From Treponema sp. (GTDB lineage: Bacteria > Spirochaetota > Spirochaetia > Treponematales > Treponemataceae), in the NCBI GenBank assembly GCA_017470085.1, contig JAFUFE010000086.1:1-37334 (forward strand): a stretch of 37,334 nucleotides of DNA, read 5' to 3'. The translations under genes were made by a program, and so were the position numbers. The notes under the pieces were generated by a model. That model was not told where the DNA came from, did no database searches, and saw nothing but the letters and a program-made list of their open reading frames with translations. Below are positions 15,348 through 24,335 of this stretch, one piece after another (positions within the stretch are counted from its first letter, which is position 1; each line of letters opens with the position of its first letter).

Positions 15348-16577
15348 TTAAATAAAATGCGGGATAGTGTGTCGTATGACCAACCGCGTTTTAATACCGA
15401 CTATATAGCTTCCGTAGAGCACCGTAAGCGCGTCAAAGGCAGCAGCGAACGAATTCAGTATAAGGAGCGCTGGACGGAGCAAAAGATATCCTGCCTCAAA
15501 CCCTCGTCCATACAGTGCGCACAAAACAGAAACAACGGTAAACGCACCTCCCGTCGGCACATTTCCAAGCACAAATGAAAACAAAAACGATAGTGACAGC
15601 AACCACAGCAACGTACTAAACGGCATCGGGAGATCAGAATACGAGCGCCAGATAATGACAAAACTTACTACTGCAACAAGCGCAGATCCGCTCCGCGCAC
15701 ATATCGACAAAAACGGTATGACACTGCCGTTTGACCGTCTGCGAATACCGATGCTTTCTTTGCCGTGGCGAATAATATACGGAAGCGTAAAGTTCGCATC
15801 TCCACTGAAAAATGCAACGAGGAGCGGTGTAATACCAGCGTACAGAATACGATACGGTTTCGGCTCATGGCACAGTATGTACGTAATCAACGGATATACT
15901 ATAACAGCAACGATGAGCAATACGATTGTCAACAAAACAATCAGAGGGACGAATATCCCACTTGCAATAACAACGCGAAACTGCACCGTCCAGCAGCACA
16001 TAATAGCAATCATCCCGATAGAGAGAATCTCCATAATGACGCACGCAATAGTATAAAATAATTTCGAAAGCACATCGATAAGCGTAATAATCGGTCGGAA
16101 AGTCGCATCATCAGTCGCAAGCACGGCGCCGATAATACCGCTGAATAAAAGCGCTGCACACAAAAAAGTGCCATTCCCGAGTGTTTCAAATGAAGAATAG
16201 GGAAACAGCGCACGAACACCATCACTCAGACCAAGCGTTACCGACGTTGTGGCGGTGTCTGCGGTAATAGGAATACGTGGCAATTTTACAATGAGAATAG
16301 CATTTATACCGATGAATGTCAGCAGCAACGCCGACGCAACAAGCACAATGCCCGTCCAGAGCGCTGTTCGCCAGAAGAGTTTCGCCTGTACCAATTTAAA
16401 GACCGCAAGCGCCGCAGTAGTGCTTACAAGCGGTACCACGGCGTATCGTCCAATGCGGATGACTATTTCAGCGATAAAAAAAAGCGCGTTGTTTGTAACA
16501 GCCTCGTCAAAGGGAATAAGAAACGCACACAGACAGCCGAGCACACTGCCAATAAGATATTTTATCCAAACTTTCAT
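15348..16577 (-). CDS. Dicarboxylate/amino acid:cation symporter (DAACS family)
   Basis: A secondary transporter of the GltP/DctA type that imports glutamate, aspartate or C4-dicarboxylates with Na+ or H+. The 409-residue chain has eight or so hydrophobic segments and the family's two hairpin regions; recognisable parts are PLVSTTAALAVFKLV, GNGTFLCAALLFSGIIGAVL and NVPTGGAFTVVSVLCALYG. The signature NMDGT-type motif is not obvious, so substrate is open. I start at ATG 16577: MKVWIKYLIGSVLGCL is a plausible first segment, and a consensus TATAAT ends 6 nt before it. The frame is open to 16676. It is a single gene. Confidence 0.8.
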   Translation of the reverse strand: MKVWIKYLIGSVLGCLCAFLIPFDEAVTNNALFFIAEIVIRIGRYAVVPLVSTTAALAVFKLVQAKLFWRTALWTGIVLVASALLLTFIGINAILIVKLPRIPITADTATTSVTLGLSDGVRALFPYSSFETLGNGTFLCAALLFSGIIGAVLATDDATFRPIITLIDVLSKLFYTIACVIMEILSIGMIAIMCCWTVQFRVVIASGIFVPLIVLLTIVLLIVAVIVYPLITYILCHEPKPYRILYAGITPLLVAFFSGDANFTLPYIIRHGKESIGIRRRSNGSVIPFLSICARSGSALVAVVSFVIIWRSYSDLPMPFSTLLWLLSLSFLFSFVLGNVPTGGAFTVVSVLCALYGRGFEAGYLLLRPALLILNSFAAAFDALTVLYGSYIVGIKTRLVIRHTIPHFI

Positions 16578-16583
16578 GGTATG

Positions 16584-16613
16584 ATTATACGGCGTTTCAT
16601 ACTGCTTGAGCAA
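16584..16613 (-). promoter_or_regulatory. Promoter of the symporter gene, apparently leaderless
   Basis: Consensus -10 TATAAT at 16589-16584 and -35 TTGCTC at 16613-16608, spacer 18 bp, minus strand. Six bases separate the -10 from the ATG at 16577 and there is no Shine-Dalgarno. Confidence 0.5.
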
Positions 16614-16814
16614 GCGGAGAACAGTCCATGGTGCTTCCCGCTGTTTTCTCCTCATTATAAAATTGATCGCCCACAATTTTTTTATTGCACTGACGTCTAT
16701 AAAAAATCATTAAGCACGTGCATACCATTTGCACGGCAGAGAATCAATGCCATTCTGTTAGGACGGTATGCAAAATGTCTCTCGCACAGTTCGGCCTGCT
16801 GTATAAAGCACATA

Positions 16815-17312
16815 TCAGTTCGGTTCTTTTAAATCAATGACAGTATACGGATGATGTATATTTTTCAAAAATGTGAACATGTCGTCAACTGATATGAACA
16901 CCGTTGCCGTGTTTTCATTCGGATGGAACGTGATGATTTTTTCATTCAATACAGCGCGGTCAATGTACACAACAATATCGTGCTCTGCATTGTTGAGCAG
17001 TCCGAAAAGCGAGACAACGCCTGGCGCAAGGCGCATCTTGGCATAGAGATTTTCCTCTTTTCCGAAGTGCAATTTATCTCCCGTAATTTCGTTCATCTGC
17101 TGTATGTTTATCCGCTTTGATTCGTCCATGATAATCAAGTAATGCGCGCGGTCTTTTTTGCCCGACATGAACAACGTCTTGGAACGGATGCCATCTTTTC
17201 CCTCAATGTACCGGTCTGCGTCTTCTGTCGTCAATGCAGCAGGGTGGTGCACTATGTCGTACTGTATGTGCATGTCGCGTAAAGTTGCTTCAACTTTTTC
17301 CATTTCACTCAT
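16815..17312 (-). CDS. YbaK/ProX-type aminoacyl-tRNA deacylase
   Basis: A 165-residue protein of the YbaK / prolyl-tRNA editing family, which hydrolyses mischarged tRNA such as Ala-tRNA-Pro or Cys-tRNA-Pro in trans. Visible family features are HHPAALTTEDADRYI near residues 22-36, the conserved Lys in RSKTLFM, and LAPGVVSLFGLLNN. The length and sequence are closer to ProX (PrdX-like) than to Cys-specific YbaK. An AGGAGGAAA Shine-Dalgarno lies 5 or so nt before ATG 17312. It is a single gene with its own promoter. Confidence 0.85.
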   Translation of the reverse strand: MSEMEKVEATLRDMHIQYDIVHHPAALTTEDADRYIEGKDGIRSKTLFMSGKKDRAHYLIIMDESKRINIQQMNEITGDKLHFGKEENLYAKMRLAPGVVSLFGLLNNAEHDIVVYIDRAVLNEKIITFHPNENTATVFISVDDMFTFLKNIHHPYTVIDLKEPN

Positions 17313-17357
17313 TCTTTTCCTCCTGATGGCGCAACGCTATCAATAAGTGTCAAGCGT

Positions 17358-17386
17358 ACTATACGAAAAATAATGTTTACGTGCAA
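17358..17386 (-). promoter_or_regulatory. Promoter of the YbaK/ProX gene
   Basis: -10 TATAGT at 17363-17358 and -35 TTGCAC at 17386-17381, spacer 17 bp, minus strand. This gives a leader of about 40 nt with a strong Shine-Dalgarno. Confidence 0.5.
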
Positions 17387-17564
17387 TCATCAGCTGCCGA
17401 CTAGAACAACATACATCGCTTCTCGTTTCGCAAAAGCGCGATGGCACACGATACCTGTTCATTCTACCTTTTCTATCGTGCTGTTTCCCTGATGCAGGCG
17501 GCCAGACAATACGCGCACTGTTCATAAGAACGCGCTCTATACCGCTCATAAACTGAATAAGACG

Positions 17565-18185
17565 CTACAGACTGTTCGGTTTATTAATCATCTTTCGCTG
17601 TATCTCCGCCGCCCGTTCTGCCGGCATCAAAGACAGCCAATACGCTACCAAAGAATATGAGCCATCGCGCGCAGCAATTTCATCGCATTTTCGGAGTACA
17701 TCGATCACAATTTGATCATCCATTGCCACAAGAATGCCAACCGCATTTGCCGGCGGCATGCCATTGAGGTTCGCGGCAATCTGCTCTACATTGACTTCTT
17801 TTGCATCGTACCGTTGCACGGTATTTGAAAACATTTTTTCGCGTTCTGCTTGAGCGCGCTCTCGGTCAGCAAGTTCCTGTGCAAGCAGTTCATTCTGCTG
17901 CTCGGCTGTCACAATCGCACTCTCGCGCTGGTCAAGTTCCTGCTGCTGGAGCGCCAGTGCTTGCCGTTGTTTATCGATTCTATCTTGATCTAAATTGGGA
18001 TTCAGCTGTTGTACATTTGTAACTGCGGATGATGTCTGAGGGGCAAGTCCCAGCAAACGATACACAGGAGAAAATGTACCTTTCATATTAATAACACCCA
18101 AAAAATCAAACCACAGTAAACCGCCGATAATCAAAATAACAATGAGAATCAAAAGGACGATAGTTTTTCCAAGCGCTTTTCCCAT
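17565..18185 (-). CDS. flbB: Periplasmic flagellar collar protein FlbB (MotE-like)
   Basis: In spirochaetes FlbB is a scaffold of the flagellar motor collar. The 206-residue chain has an N-terminal membrane helix (about 8-27, IVLLILIVILIIGGLLWF), a Gln/Glu-rich coiled coil (about 65-120), and a C-terminal MotE/MgtE-N-like domain (about 130-200; MPPANAVGILVAMDD, then LMPAERAAEIQRKM). The start ATG 18185 has a GAGAGGG site. Unlike the usual location in a flagellar operon, here it stands alone, but upstream lies a sequence matching the sigma-28 consensus, which supports flagellar control. Family recognised from architecture and sequence. Confidence 0.82.
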   Translation of the reverse strand: MGKALGKTIVLLILIVILIIGGLLWFDFLGVINMKGTFSPVYRLLGLAPQTSSAVTNVQQLNPNLDQDRIDKQRQALALQQQELDQRESAIVTAEQQNELLAQELADRERAQAEREKMFSNTVQRYDAKEVNVEQIAANLNGMPPANAVGILVAMDDQIVIDVLRKCDEIAARDGSYSLVAYWLSLMPAERAAEIQRKMINKPNSL

Positions 18186-18217
18186 GCCACCCTCTCACCT
18201 GCGATAACTATTGTATA

Positions 18218-18244
18218 TTATCGGAATTCAAAGAAAAAAGTCTA
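18218..18244 (-). promoter_or_regulatory. Sigma-28 (FliA) type flagellar promoter of flbB
   Basis: Minus strand TAGACTTT (18244-18237), an 11-bp spacer, and TCCGATAA (18225-18218). Against the sigma-28 consensus TAAAGTTT-N11-GCCGATAA this matches 13 of 16 positions with exact spacing. It is about 33 bp upstream of the flbB start, leaving room for the Shine-Dalgarno. Confidence 0.7.
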
Positions 18245-18660
18245 CCGTTTTTTAGACGTGCCACCCAGAGCCGTATGACTTCCGCCATATGTCAGCACAC
18301 TATAAGCGATTATTTTGGGCGCCCCTGCCGTATAAACAAAAAGCAAACATATTTTGCCCCGCAAACACAGACATGCTGGCAAACCGGCAGGCAGCAACAG
18401 GCCGCCCCTCCAATCCCTGGCGCATGCTCTGGCGGCTTTGCCGCTCCAACGCCTCAGACACCAAAATCAAGAATGCCTTTCCGCTAATAGAGAGATTGGA
18501 TGACTTTTGCAAAAGCGTTCTGCGGTTCCGAAAAACTTTTTGTCAGCAGGTTGATTTGACTACATCAGTATAGATTTTTTTTACCAGAAAAATATCGCGC
18601 TGGACAGACAGCTGTTCAATGATACAAAACGCGCGTTTGTAAAGCGTCAGCGTGCTAGTA
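18245..18660. other. Gene-free stretch between flbB and the downstream lipoprotein gene
   Basis: About 415 bp with only short open frames on both strands (up to 94 codons), none with a ribosome-binding site or family sequence. A small dyad GTCTA...TAGAC (18240-18257) overlaps the flbB -35 box. Nothing else was seen. Confidence 0.5.
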
Positions 18661-19779
18661 TCATTTTATCCGTAAAAGCCACGTATTGAATTCTGTTCCT
18701 GAAACCGTTGTCATCGGGAAAAAATGAATGCCATCAGGGAGATTCATCAGTTCCAGTTCAATGCAGCCGAGCACAGCGTCAAAATCCGGTGAATCAAGTG
18801 GTACATCAGGAATCGGGGGCTCGTTCAGAGAGCGATAGAGCGCAGAGTAGGCAGTAGGGCGGGCAGCGCGTCCTTTGCGCGCATTGAACAGATTCCACAG
18901 AAAGCGGGCACACTGGATGCGCGTTGCTTTGTCTTGTCGAGCAGCAATCGCGCTTTTTTCTGAAACAGCATCCAAAAGCCCGCGACGCGATAACTGCGTA
19001 TACAGTTCCGCTTCTGATAATGTTTTGCCACTCGTATAATTGAACAACACGGTGCCATTATTCTGCGCAAGCAGTAGCATCTGTCCGATGGTAATTTCCT
19101 GTTGTTGCAACAGGCGCATCTGCCCGTCAGAATGAGCAGCAGATGATGGAATATCTCGCAGTTCCCACGCGCGATCACGGATATTTTTATATGCATACTG
19201 ATAAAACCCTGCAAGGGAAAGAAACGCGTTATCAAACTGTGCAACCGATTCGCGATACGCACCGTCACGGTACAACTGCAATGCGCGTTCAAGCATAAGC
19301 AGCGCGCGCTCTCCGGCATTTGAGGCGCTCACCGTCTCACTAGTACCAACATCGATGCTACCAAGTCGCCCTGCTAAAATAACTGCCTGTATATCATTAC
19401 GGTACAGCTGAACCGCACTGTTATAGCTCGCGCGCGCTGCTGGCATTTTTTCATCGATAAGTTGTACGCGTCCCCGCAGTGCAATAAGGCGGGCACGCTG
19501 TGCATTTTGAATCCCGGTTTGTGAAAGCGCCGTGTCAATCAAAGCGAATAACTCGGTACAGTCAGCAGATCTGCGTGCCCGTTCGGATGCATCAGGTAAC
19601 GGCAACAAATAGACCCGTGCATCAAGTTTAGCGAGCTGCTCTTCAATAGTCTGTATATCTTTTGATTGCTGAACATCATCGCTAGAAAGAATGAGATCAT
19701 TTTGAAGCGAAACGCACGCAGTGACGCCAAATAAAATCATCGCTACAAAGAAATGAAAAAAAATATTCCGAAAACTCAT
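18661..19779 (-). CDS. Treponeme-type lipoprotein, helical with TPR-like segments
   Basis: A 372-residue protein with lipoprotein signal FFHFFVAMILFGVTAC (lipid-modified Cys at residue 22). The mature part is Ala/Leu/Arg-rich and helical; RARLIALRGRVQLIDEKMPAARASYNSAVQLYRND around 115-155 and a later RALQLYRDGAYRESVAQFD stretch look like tetratricopeptide units. I do not recognise a named family. It lies 88 bp downstream of the 900-residue membrane protein on the same strand, so the two may be one transcript, although a TAGGAG ribosome-binding site gives it its own start. A scaffold or envelope role is inference only. Confidence 0.78.
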   Translation of the reverse strand: MSFRNIFFHFFVAMILFGVTACVSLQNDLILSSDDVQQSKDIQTIEEQLAKLDARVYLLPLPDASERARRSADCTELFALIDTALSQTGIQNAQRARLIALRGRVQLIDEKMPAARASYNSAVQLYRNDIQAVILAGRLGSIDVGTSETVSASNAGERALLMLERALQLYRDGAYRESVAQFDNAFLSLAGFYQYAYKNIRDRAWELRDIPSSAAHSDGQMRLLQQQEITIGQMLLLAQNNGTVLFNYTSGKTLSEAELYTQLSRRGLLDAVSEKSAIAARQDKATRIQCARFLWNLFNARKGRAARPTAYSALYRSLNEPPIPDVPLDSPDFDAVLGCIELELMNLPDGIHFFPMTTVSGTEFNTWLLRIK

Positions 19780-19867
19780 AATATACTCCTATTAAAAATT
19801 ACCACATGCGTCCGTACAAATCAAAAGAACTATAGCACAATTTGTCTGCGTACTATCTGTACTTTCC

Positions 19868-22570
19868 TTATCGTAAATTCCATGCAGTTAGCTGGCGGTC
19901 TATGGTTAATGCAAAACAATCTGCAACATGATCACCATTCACATCCGCAAATACCGGCGTCCCCCAACCAGTAAGCGGGAAACCGGATAACAGTTCCAGT
20001 TGCTCACTAAATCCATAGATAGTGTTCCCATCAACACAGACATAGATATTGTGCACATTGTTGTGGTTCGGCTCTGCTGTAGAAATGTATCCCTCTCGTG
20101 CCGTTGCGTTTGGAATCGCAACTGCCGTAGTAGTGCCATCGAGCGCAATGCGATACACTTGGGCATCCGCGGAAAGCGCAAAGAAAAAATCACCACAGGC
20201 AATCACATTTGTATAAAACACGCCATCAAGCTTCTTCGGAGCATCAGAGAGCAGCTGGTCACCGTGCCAAAGATATAAATTCCCTGCCTGTGTAATAAAT
20301 GCCGTGTATCGCACATTATTTTTTTGTATAAGCGCAGGAGAGCCAAAGGCAATGCCTGCTACTGTAAAGGGTGCATCTTCATTAATGCATACATCGTTTT
20401 CTATAAAAAATATTTTTCCCGCAAAACTTTTATCATATACAGCAATAGTGTTACCGAGTACCGTAGGCGCTGCAAGGAGCGATCCGGTCAACGGCAGTGA
20501 AACAAATGACATTCCGCCGGTTGCAAACACCGTGCACAATCCTCCACTCGCTATCGGTACAACTAAAGCATCTCCGGAAACATTTGGACGTGCAGAAGGG
20601 CGTTCACCAGTCAGTATGGGGAACTGCGGTACTATTTCAAGTTCACGGGTAAACAGATAAACAGCGCCTTGTTCTGTTACTGCCCACAGTACTCCGCCCC
20701 CTTTTGTCGCACGCGCGGTGGCAACAATGGTTGCCCTATCTCCCAGCTCGTGAGTGTACTGTTTCATGCTCGAAAGCTCAAGCGCGTGGATAGTGCGCTC
20801 ATTTTCTATCCAAAAAATTGTTTTTGGCCGCTGGCCAGGCTCTACTTGCAACGCGGCGTCAGGCATACCGCTCAACTGAATGGGAAAGCCGGGAATTGCA
20901 CGCAGTTCTCCAGAACGGCGCGCTACCGCCTGAAGTTGAAACGTCAACACGTCATCCTTTATGCGAATATCAGAACGACCAATCGTATACAGCTGCAATA
21001 TATTTGATACAGTACCGTTCCCTCTCAAGAAAAAGGGTACGTTTCGTTCCAAATTATAAAAAAGACTCACCGTTGCCAGTGATTGTTGCGCGGTAGAAAC
21101 CCGCTGCCAGTTTTCATTTTTTGAAAGCCGCTTGCCAGCTTGCACTGCTGTATGCAATGCAGACAATGTTTCCGGTGATTTAGAGAAATAGATAAACCCA
21201 TCCTGCACCATATAATACGGGGACGGAAGATTGATATCAAACAGAGCGAGTATACGTTGAAAAAAACCGGGCACCATAAGTTTCGGCAGACGGACGCCGT
21301 CAAGAATTAAACTCGTATCATCAGTTACAATGATTGAAGACAAAACCGAATTGAACACCTGTTGCCGCTGCAGTTCATCTTTTATTTGTACGGCAAAGAC
21401 CGGCTCCTGCAAACCTTCTACTCCACATACAGCAAACTCGGCTCCTGTCCACGAAAAAAGCACTTCGTCTATCGGTAGAGAGAATAACGTACGGCTCATA
21501 GAGTTTGCCGTTCGCCACAGATCGCCTATATTGGTATGCTGATTCGCAGCAAGCAACGGAAAAAGCGCTGTCTTTAATTCTTCGAGTGAGCCTATGTTCA
21601 CTATGGTATAATAGTGCACGTTGTCACTCAGACGACTGAACAGCGCTGGAAGCGATGCATTCTTTTTTAATAGCGGTGTCAACGGATTTTCTTCTGGCAA
21701 CATCAACGGCAGATGTGCGGTGACAGTAATTTCAGCATCACTGATACCGAACGCAACAACGCTCAATGCATCAGAGGCAAGCAGCGGCGTAAGATGCGCG
21801 GTAAGCGTATTTTCTGTTATGAACGACTGCACGAGTTTCCGCGCGTTGGCAATGATGCGTATTGGCTGTCCGTCGTTATGCGTCAAAAACGCACGCTCTT
21901 CTTTTGTGTATGCTACATCATTATCTGCACGGAGTGCCGTATCAAACAATGTTTTCTGCATACTGACAACCAACACATTTCGATATGGCGCAATATAAAA
22001 CGTCATTCCTTCATACGTGTATTCAAAATAGGTGACAGCTGCTCCATACCACGTAATCAACTGTGGAATATCCATGCGCGGCAGCAGAAAAGGTGCAAGG
22101 CGTGACACCGCAGAAAAAACTCCCAAATCGATAATGGCAACAAAATCGTGCGCATCTCCGGATTGCGTATACATTCCTATATCGATGCGTCGAGAGAGAA
22201 GAAATTGTATGAGACGGTTGTTCCGCAAAGCAGAAGAACGCAGCTGCATAAATGATGCCCGAAATTGCAAAAACTCAGGAGAAGCTAAAAGCAAATCCGC
22301 TGCACGTAAATCTATCAGTGGTTCAATCGCTTCCCACGCAGAGTCCATATGTACATAGAGCGAGTAATCCTGCGGCAGCAATGCGAGCGCCTGTTTACGG
22401 TGCAGCGCGGAAAACGCACACCACACACCAAGCACACAGATAATGATAAGCACAAGTACCAGAACAAACCGTAGGAAACGCACAAAGAAATTGCTCCGCT
22501 GTTTTTTTTCCGGCGTACTTGAACTTACGTGCATGTGGTTCTGGCCATCCTCAACTGTAGTTTCATCCAT
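19868..22570 (-). CDS. Large membrane-anchored protein with DUF3352-like part and C-terminal beta-propeller
   Basis: A 900-residue protein with a short cytoplasmic start and one membrane helix at about 30-52 (FVLVLVLIIICVLGVWCAF), the rest presumably periplasmic. About 60-560 resembles DUF3352-type proteins with alternating strands and helices (LPQDYSLYVHMDSAW at its start). About 580-900 consists of repeated beta units like a propeller; the end GTPVFADVNGDHVADCFAL is an FG-GAP/VCBS-like calcium loop. No enzyme motif was seen. The ATG at 22570 has no Shine-Dalgarno but a -10-like GAAAAT ends 7 nt before it; a TTG at 22576 is an alternative start. Divergent from cls. Confidence 0.78.
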   Translation of the reverse strand: MDETTVEDGQNHMHVSSSTPEKKQRSNFFVRFLRFVLVLVLIIICVLGVWCAFSALHRKQALALLPQDYSLYVHMDSAWEAIEPLIDLRAADLLLASPEFLQFRASFMQLRSSALRNNRLIQFLLSRRIDIGMYTQSGDAHDFVAIIDLGVFSAVSRLAPFLLPRMDIPQLITWYGAAVTYFEYTYEGMTFYIAPYRNVLVVSMQKTLFDTALRADNDVAYTKEERAFLTHNDGQPIRIIANARKLVQSFITENTLTAHLTPLLASDALSVVAFGISDAEITVTAHLPLMLPEENPLTPLLKKNASLPALFSRLSDNVHYYTIVNIGSLEELKTALFPLLAANQHTNIGDLWRTANSMSRTLFSLPIDEVLFSWTGAEFAVCGVEGLQEPVFAVQIKDELQRQQVFNSVLSSIIVTDDTSLILDGVRLPKLMVPGFFQRILALFDINLPSPYYMVQDGFIYFSKSPETLSALHTAVQAGKRLSKNENWQRVSTAQQSLATVSLFYNLERNVPFFLRGNGTVSNILQLYTIGRSDIRIKDDVLTFQLQAVARRSGELRAIPGFPIQLSGMPDAALQVEPGQRPKTIFWIENERTIHALELSSMKQYTHELGDRATIVATARATKGGGVLWAVTEQGAVYLFTRELEIVPQFPILTGERPSARPNVSGDALVVPIASGGLCTVFATGGMSFVSLPLTGSLLAAPTVLGNTIAVYDKSFAGKIFFIENDVCINEDAPFTVAGIAFGSPALIQKNNVRYTAFITQAGNLYLWHGDQLLSDAPKKLDGVFYTNVIACGDFFFALSADAQVYRIALDGTTTAVAIPNATAREGYISTAEPNHNNVHNIYVCVDGNTIYGFSEQLELLSGFPLTGWGTPVFADVNGDHVADCFALTIDRQLTAWNLR

Positions 22571-22577
22571 AATCAAT

Positions 22578-22607
22578 ATTTTCGTCGTAATCTTATTTTT
22601 TTGTCAA
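22578..22607 (-). promoter_or_regulatory. Promoter of the 900-residue protein gene, apparently leaderless
   Basis: A perfect -35 TTGACA at 22607-22602 with an imperfect -10 GAAAAT at 22583-22578, spacer 18 bp, minus strand. Seven bases separate the -10 from ATG 22570. The -10 is weak. Confidence 0.4.
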
Positions 22608-22620
22608 TGAATACCGTTCC

Positions 22621-22638
22621 AACAGTGTGTACACTGTT
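22621..22638. promoter_or_regulatory. 18-bp dyad in the divergent promoter region, possible operator
   Basis: AACAGTGT-GT-ACACTGTT is a perfect inverted repeat of two 8-mers around GT. It lies between the divergent promoters of the 900-residue protein (13 bp from its -35) and cls (70 bp from its -35). No cognate regulator is known. Confidence 0.5.
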
Positions 22639-22707
22639 CTGTATCGCATTATGTCCTGCATTTTTATGACACACAAAAGACATAAAATAAAGAAATACCG
22701 CTTCCGG

Positions 22708-22736
22708 TTGCGCAAAACATTTGAAATAAGTATAGT
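22708..22736 (+). promoter_or_regulatory. Promoter of cls, apparently leaderless
   Basis: -35 TTGCGC (22708-22713), 17-bp spacer, -10 TATAGT (22731-22736). Six bases separate it from the GTG start at 22743, with no Shine-Dalgarno. Confidence 0.45.
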
Positions 22737-22742
22737 GAGCAC

Positions 22743-24335
22743 GTGGTCTCTGCATCAAAACCTTGCCGGGAACCGAAACGCCCGGCGCGCATCCGTAAAC
22801 TGCTGACACATCCGGTTATAAAATCCATTATCTATGGACGGGTTGTGTTGTCCTTTATTTTTGCTGCCGCGCAGCTCGCCGTTTTTTTTATTTTTATTGC
22901 GCGCGTACAAAAATACGTCGAATTTTTTCTTGGCCTGAACAGCATACTGTCGTTTATCTTTATTATTTATCTGGTCAACAAATCCGGTAAAAATGAATAC
23001 AAAATCGCATGGCTGGTGCCCTCGCTCATTTTTCCGTTATTTGGCATCGGGTTGTATTTGTGGTTTCATGCTGACGTGCGCAGAAAGCACATACAGCGTT
23101 CTCTCAAAAAACTGCGTACCGTCATTGAACCGCACCTCATTGCCGCGCAGCCACCGGAGACTGCTGTTGTAAGCGAATTTGACACGACCGGCATTACACA
23201 TTACCTTGCGCGCAATGCTGGATTCGTGCCATACGCAGCTTCCGCAGTGCAGTATTATCCGTCAGGAGAGGCATCGCTTTCAGATATCATGCAAGCCATC
23301 AACAGTGCGGAGCATTTTATTTTTATCGAATTTTTTATCATAAATCCTGGCGTTATGTGGGATGCACTGCTTACCGCATTGATTAAAAAACGTGCGAGCG
23401 GCGTTGAAATACGTGTTATCTATGATTCCTTCGGTTCTATCGCACTTTCCCCACGACGATACGAGCGCTACCTTGAATCGCTGGGGATTAAAACGCTGGC
23501 ATTTGTACCGGTCGTTCCGTTCATCGTACCACATCAATTCAGTCGGGACCACAGAAAAATCATCGTGGTGGATAATAAAATCGGCTTTACCGGTGGTATC
23601 AATATCAGCGATGAGTATATCAATAAAAAACCGCGCTTCGGTTACTGGAAAGACACGATGGTACAGCTTTCTGGACCAGCGGTTAATTCGTTGACTGGCT
23701 TGTTTTTATCCAATTGGAATCTATTTGAAAAAAGCATAGAAGATGTTTCTCCCTATTTTCTGCCGGTTGCTCCAGTTCCCGATGCAGATGGCATCGTCAT
23801 TCCGTTTGGCGACGATCCGTACGATGATTTAGAAAATGGCGAAAATGTGTATTGCTCAATGATTGACAACGCGCGGCATTCCGTGCACATCACCACGCCG
23901 TACATCGTTGTTGATAATCAAATGCTCCATTCTATTATCTACGCAGTACAGCGCGGTATCGACGTAACACTCATCATTCCGTCGCAGGCAGATCATTACA
24001 TTACATTCTGTGTTGGCCGAGTTGTTATAAAAACGCTTATAAATAACGGCGTTCACATCTATTCGTTTGCGCCGGGATTTATTCACGCAAAAATGGTAAT
24101 CGCGGACGGACAGTATGCGGTTGTTGGCTCCATCAATTTCGATTATCGCAGTTTCAACAATCAATTTGAAAGTGCCGTGCTTATGTACAACAAAAAGATA
24201 ATCACCGACATTGAGCGCGACTTTGCAGCCATAAAAGCGCAGTCAGAAGAAATCACTCAAGCGGCATATAAAAAAATACCAGCCGTGCAACGAATGATCG
24301 GCTGGTGTTTTAGACTATTTGCGCCGCTAATTTAG
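22743..24335 (+). CDS. cls: Cardiolipin synthase (phospholipase D family)
   Basis: Joins two phosphatidylglycerols into cardiolipin and glycerol at the inner membrane. The 530-residue chain has two membrane segments near the N-terminus (about 33-55 and 65-105), followed by two phospholipase D half-sites with complete HKD motifs: His270 in DHRKIIVVD and His448 in HAKMVIAD, each followed by GGIN or GSINFD. The GTG start at 22743 has no Shine-Dalgarno but a TATAGT box 6 nt upstream. The TAG stop shares bases with the TAA of the convergent next gene (TTAG at 24332-24335). Confidence 0.93.
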   Translation: MVSASKPCREPKRPARIRKLLTHPVIKSIIYGRVVLSFIFAAAQLAVFFIFIARVQKYVEFFLGLNSILSFIFIIYLVNKSGKNEYKIAWLVPSLIFPLFGIGLYLWFHADVRRKHIQRSLKKLRTVIEPHLIAAQPPETAVVSEFDTTGITHYLARNAGFVPYAASAVQYYPSGEASLSDIMQAINSAEHFIFIEFFIINPGVMWDALLTALIKKRASGVEIRVIYDSFGSIALSPRRYERYLESLGIKTLAFVPVVPFIVPHQFSRDHRKIIVVDNKIGFTGGINISDEYINKKPRFGYWKDTMVQLSGPAVNSLTGLFLSNWNLFEKSIEDVSPYFLPVAPVPDADGIVIPFGDDPYDDLENGENVYCSMIDNARHSVHITTPYIVVDNQMLHSIIYAVQRGIDVTLIIPSQADHYITFCVGRVVIKTLINNGVHIYSFAPGFIHAKMVIADGQYAVVGSINFDYRSFNNQFESAVLMYNKKIITDIERDFAAIKAQSEEITQAAYKKIPAVQRMIGWCFRLFAPLI

